6,933 nucleotides of DNA from Oscillospiraceae bacterium (GTDB lineage: Bacteria; Bacillota; Clostridia; Oscillospirales; Acutalibacteraceae). The DNA lies in the NCBI GenBank assembly GCA_021640185.1, contig JAJXDX010000107.1, positions 1 to 6,933 on the forward strand, given 5' to 3'. The notes under the pieces were generated by a model that saw nothing but the letters and a program-made list of their open reading frames with translations, did no database searches and had not been told where the DNA came from. Each line of letters starts with the position of its first letter. Position 1 is the stretch's first letter. Shown piece by piece: positions 4,609 through 6,933 of this stretch. The translations under genes and the position numbers were made by a program.

Positions 4609-6621
4609 ATGATGAGGGCGCTGCATTCGCGGCGGCGGGAAGTCGCCGTTCCGGCGTGGGCCTTTTTGCTGTTCTCCGTCACGCTGGACGAGTGGCTGCT
4701 GCATTTTTTTACGCTGACGGAGTTTTCGGTCATGCGGTTTTTCTGCCTGACGCTGTTCTCGCTGTCGTTCGCGGCGGGGCTGGGGTTTATCGTGTCGTTC
4801 ATCCCGCGCGACCGCGCGCGGCGCATCACGGCGGCGGTGCTGTCCGGCGTGTTCGCCATATGCTGCTTGGGCGAATTTTTTATCCGCGATGCCTTCCGGC
4901 AGTTCATGACCCCCGCCTCGATCATTGCAGGCGCCGGCGGCGTGGCCGGCGAATATTCCGGCATGGCCTTTGAGGTGATCGGGCGCGGCTGGTGGCGTTT
5001 TTTGCTTTATTTTGCGCCGATCATTGCGTATCTGCTGCTTGACCGGCGGCGCGGGCGCACCGCCGTCCGGGCCGCCCGACAGGCGGCGATCGCGATCGTC
5101 TGCGCGGTCACGTTTTTGCTAGGCCACGTGCTGACGCTCACCGTTTCGCCGGACAAGAACCGCTACGCTGCGGAATACAGCTTTGACGGTGCGGTGCACG
5201 CCTTCGGGCTGTCCGCCGCCGTGCGGCTGGAGATGCAGCATCTGCTGTTCCCCGCGCGCGGGGCGCTGAGCCCGGCGGGCTCGGCCGACGTCGGCGTATC
5301 GCAGCCGGAGGACAGCGGCACGGACAGTTCCGACGCGGCGGACGTGCCGCCAAAGGACAACACGCTGCCCATCGACTACGCCGCGCTGGCCGCGGCGGCG
5401 GACGACGAGGAGCTGGCGCAGATCTACCGCTATGTCGCGCGGCAGACGCCGTCGACCCAAAACGCCTACACCGGGCTTTTTAAGGGCAAGAACCTGATCC
5501 TGATCACGGCGGAGGCCTTCTCCGCCGAGGCGATCGATCCGCAGCGCACGCCTACGCTGTACCGGCTGGCGAACAAGGGCATCCGCTTTACCGACTATTA
5601 TCAGCCCGCGTGGGGCGGCAGCACCTCCACCGGCGAATATGCGAACCTGATGGGGCTCGTCCCCACTGCGGGCGTATCCAGCATGAAACGGACCGTCGGC
5701 CACGATCTGCGGCACACGATCGGCAACGGGCTGCTGCGGCTGGGCTACCACGCCACAGCGTATCACGACCACACCTATTCGTATTACGACCGGGACAAGA
5801 CGCACAAAAACTTCGGCTATACCGAATACATCGGCATCGGCAACGGCATGGAGGCGGGCGTGCGGAAAACGTGGCCGGAGAGCGACCGGGAGATGATGCG
5901 CTTCACCGCGCCGCAATATATCGGCAAGCAGCCCTTCTCGGTCTATTACATGACGGTCAGCGGGCATTGCAACTACACCCGCACGGGCAACTATATCGTC
6001 GACAAAAACTTCGACCTTTTGCCGGACGACGGCCGCGGCGAGCTGGTCCACGGCTATCTGGCCGGTCAGCTGGAGCTGGAATACGGGATGCAGGAGCTGG
6101 TGCGCTCGCTGGAGGAGGCGGGCATCGCAGACGATACCGTCATCGTGCTTTCGACCGATCACTATCCCTACGGGCTGGACAAGGAGCAGACGAACGGCAA
6201 AAACGGCCTGACGGAGCTGTACGGCTACGCGCCGGACACCGTGGCCCGGCGCGACCACTCGGCGCTGATCGTGTGGAGCGGCTGTTTGGAGGACAAAAAC
6301 ATCGTCGTGGACACGCCGACCTACAGTCTGGACATCCTGCCGACGCTGTGTGACCTGTTCGGGATCGACTATGACTCGCGCCTGCTGGTGGGGCGCGACG
6401 TGTTCTCCGATACCGCACCGCTGGTGCTGTGGAACGACTATTCGTGGATGACCGACCTCGGGTTTTACGACGCCGCCAAAAACCGCTTTACACCGAACGA
6501 TGGCGTGACCGTCCCGGACGGCTACGTGTCCAAGATCTCCGCCGCCGTGCGCGACAAGATCCGCTATTCCGGCTACGTGCTGGAGCACGACTTCTTCGCC
6601 GGTCTGCCAAAGGAGAACTGA
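4609..6621 (+). CDS. LTA synthase family protein (membrane sulfatase-fold phosphoglycerol transferase)
   Basis: Enzymes of this family sit in the membrane with an external sulfatase-fold domain that transfers glycerol-phosphate from phosphatidylglycerol, building or decorating lipoteichoic-acid-type polymers. The protein has 670 residues, close to S. aureus LtaS (646). Five hydrophobic segments (about 14-35, 42-65, 73-92, 128-145, 158-180) match LtaS topology. A linker with an acidic Ser/Asp/Pro-rich part (about 221-252) leads to the catalytic domain from about 290. Candidate active-site residues are metal ligand Glu302 in ITAEAFS, nucleophile Thr339 in GGSTSTGEY, His453 in TVSGH, and metal ligands Asp517-His518 in LSTDHYPYG, corresponding to LtaS Glu255, Thr300, His416 and Asp475-His476. 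All are present, so it looks active. It is monocistronic, divergent from the lipoprotein gene, and ends at a strong terminator. It could instead modify another glycan, as some family members do. Confidence 0.93.
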   Translation: MMRALHSRRREVAVPAWAFLLFSVTLDEWLLHFFTLTEFSVMRFFCLTLFSLSFAAGLGFIVSFIPRDRARRITAAVLSGVFAICCLGEFFIRDAFRQFMTPASIIAGAGGVAGEYSGMAFEVIGRGWWRFLLYFAPIIAYLLLDRRRGRTAVRAARQAAIAIVCAVTFLLGHVLTLTVSPDKNRYAAEYSFDGAVHAFGLSAAVRLEMQHLLFPARGALSPAGSADVGVSQPEDSGTDSSDAADVPPKDNTLPIDYAALAAAADDEELAQIYRYVARQTPSTQNAYTGLFKGKNLILITAEAFSAEAIDPQRTPTLYRLANKGIRFTDYYQPAWGGSTSTGEYANLMGLVPTAGVSSMKRTVGHDLRHTIGNGLLRLGYHATAYHDHTYSYYDRDKTHKNFGYTEYIGIGNGMEAGVRKTWPESDREMMRFTAPQYIGKQPFSVYYMTVSGHCNYTRTGNYIVDKNFDLLPDDGRGELVHGYLAGQLELEYGMQELVRSLEEAGIADDTVIVLSTDHYPYGLDKEQTNGKNGLTELYGYAPDTVARRDHSALIVWSGCLEDKNIVVDTPTYSLDILPTLCDLFGIDYDSRLLVGRDVFSDTAPLVLWNDYSWMTDLGFYDAAKNRFTPNDGVTVPDGYVSKISAAVRDKIRYSGYVLEHDFFAGLPKEN

Positions 6622-6625
6622 AACG

Positions 6626-6662
6626 AAAACGGCCGCCCGCATTTCGCGGGCGGCCGTTTTTT
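6626..6662. terminator. Strong intrinsic terminator between convergent genes
   Basis: A perfect 15-bp stem (6626-6640 with 6646-6660), containing GGCCGCCCGC, encloses a five-base loop ATTTC. On the plus strand it ends in six Ts (6657-6662), terminating the LTA-synthase-like gene. The arm starts with AAAA, so on the minus strand it ends in four Ts and could also stop the convergent gene ending at 6673. Confidence 0.92.
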
Positions 6663-6672
6663 GTTATCCTTC

Positions 6673-6933
6673 TTATTCGGGGATCCACACGTCGCCGTCG
6701 ATCAGCTGCACGTGATCGAGCGCATACGCGCCGGTAACGGTGTGACCGTTTTTGTCCTCCACCGTGCCGGTATACGCGATCTGCACCGTGTCGCCCACCG
6801 CGACGTATCCGCCCGCCGCATAGCGGGCGATGCGCGGATCGATCAGCCGGATCCGGTAGGTGATGCCGTCCGCGGGATCTTTGCACAGCACGGCATCGTC
6901 CAGCAGGATCTCCTGCGCCGTGACGGCCGTGAC
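6673..6933 (-). CDS. Unrecognised protein, C-terminal 86 residues only
   Basis: The minus-strand frame is open from the right edge to TAA at 6673-6675. A GTG at 6891 could act as a start, but the frame continues upstream of it with similar codon use and no obvious ribosome site, so I read this as the 3' end of a longer gene. The visible part looks rich in beta strands: alternating hydrophobic and polar stretches with VGDTVQIAYTGTVEDKNG, which recalls the GDTV-x-YTG pattern of FKBP-type domains and of small beta-barrel (OB-like) secreted domains. No FKBP active-site pattern is visible beyond that, so I assign no function. The 3' end lies 11 bases beyond the convergent terminator, which it probably shares. 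Confidence 0.6.
   Translation of the reverse strand, partial: VTAVTAQEILLDDAVLCKDPADGITYRIRLIDPRIARYAAGGYVAVGDTVQIAYTGTVEDKNGHTVTGAYALDHVQLIDGDVWIPE

Noticed and set aside
5119..6642. Minus-strand 507-residue open frame
   Set aside because: It is antisense to the LTA-synthase-like gene, whose catalytic motifs are intact, and it would start inside the terminator at 6626-6662.

Overview
The window is GC-rich (roughly 60-65% by eye). Its short intergenic regions carry Shine-Dalgarno sites, sigma-70-type promoters and intrinsic terminators. The gene content is a Firmicutes-type short chain-length adaptor with a separate BY-kinase-like ATPase, an LTA-synthase-family enzyme, and a phospho-sugar mutase of the PgcA/PGM2 type. 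Together these suggest a high-GC member of the Clostridia (Oscillospiraceae/Ruminococcaceae-like) and chromosomal, cell-envelope-related DNA. The lineage is inferred from gene style; no rRNA or other marker is present. I see no mobile element, tRNA, rRNA or CRISPR array.

Layout, left to right. (1) Positions 2796 down to 1 hold a minus-strand operon: a Wzz/CpsC-like membrane adaptor, a CpsD-like P-loop protein overlapping it by ATGA, then a phosphoglucomutase/phosphomannomutase that runs off the left edge. Its promoter matches the consensus exactly (TTGACA-17-TATAAT). (2) Positions 2911-2989 hold a strong intrinsic terminator, followed by a weaker terminator-like hairpin, which insulate this operon from the gene to its right. 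(3) Positions 2995-4431, minus strand, encode a 478-residue lipoprotein of unknown function built from two copies of the same roughly 165-residue domain. (4) Positions 4432-4608 are a divergent regulatory region. Two back-to-back promoters flank an array of TTGTAACCTT half-sites, including an 11-bp perfect inverted repeat. (5) Positions 4609-6621, plus strand, encode a five-TM LTA-synthase/sulfatase-family enzyme that ends at a strong, probably bidirectional terminator. (6) Positions 6673-6933, minus strand, hold the 3' end of an unrecognised gene convergent with it.

Functionally, the mutase would supply glucose-1-phosphate (or a related sugar-1-phosphate) for envelope glycans. The adaptor and P-loop protein resemble a capsule or exopolysaccharide chain-length control module. 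The P-loop protein, however, lacks the Walker A lysine and any C-terminal tyrosine cluster, so it may not be an active tyrosine kinase. The lipoprotein and the LTA-synthase-like enzyme are transcribed divergently around a shared operator-like array, which suggests co-regulation and possibly a joint role at the cell surface. The most unusual items are the divergent operator array, the duplicated-domain lipoprotein and the degenerate CpsD.
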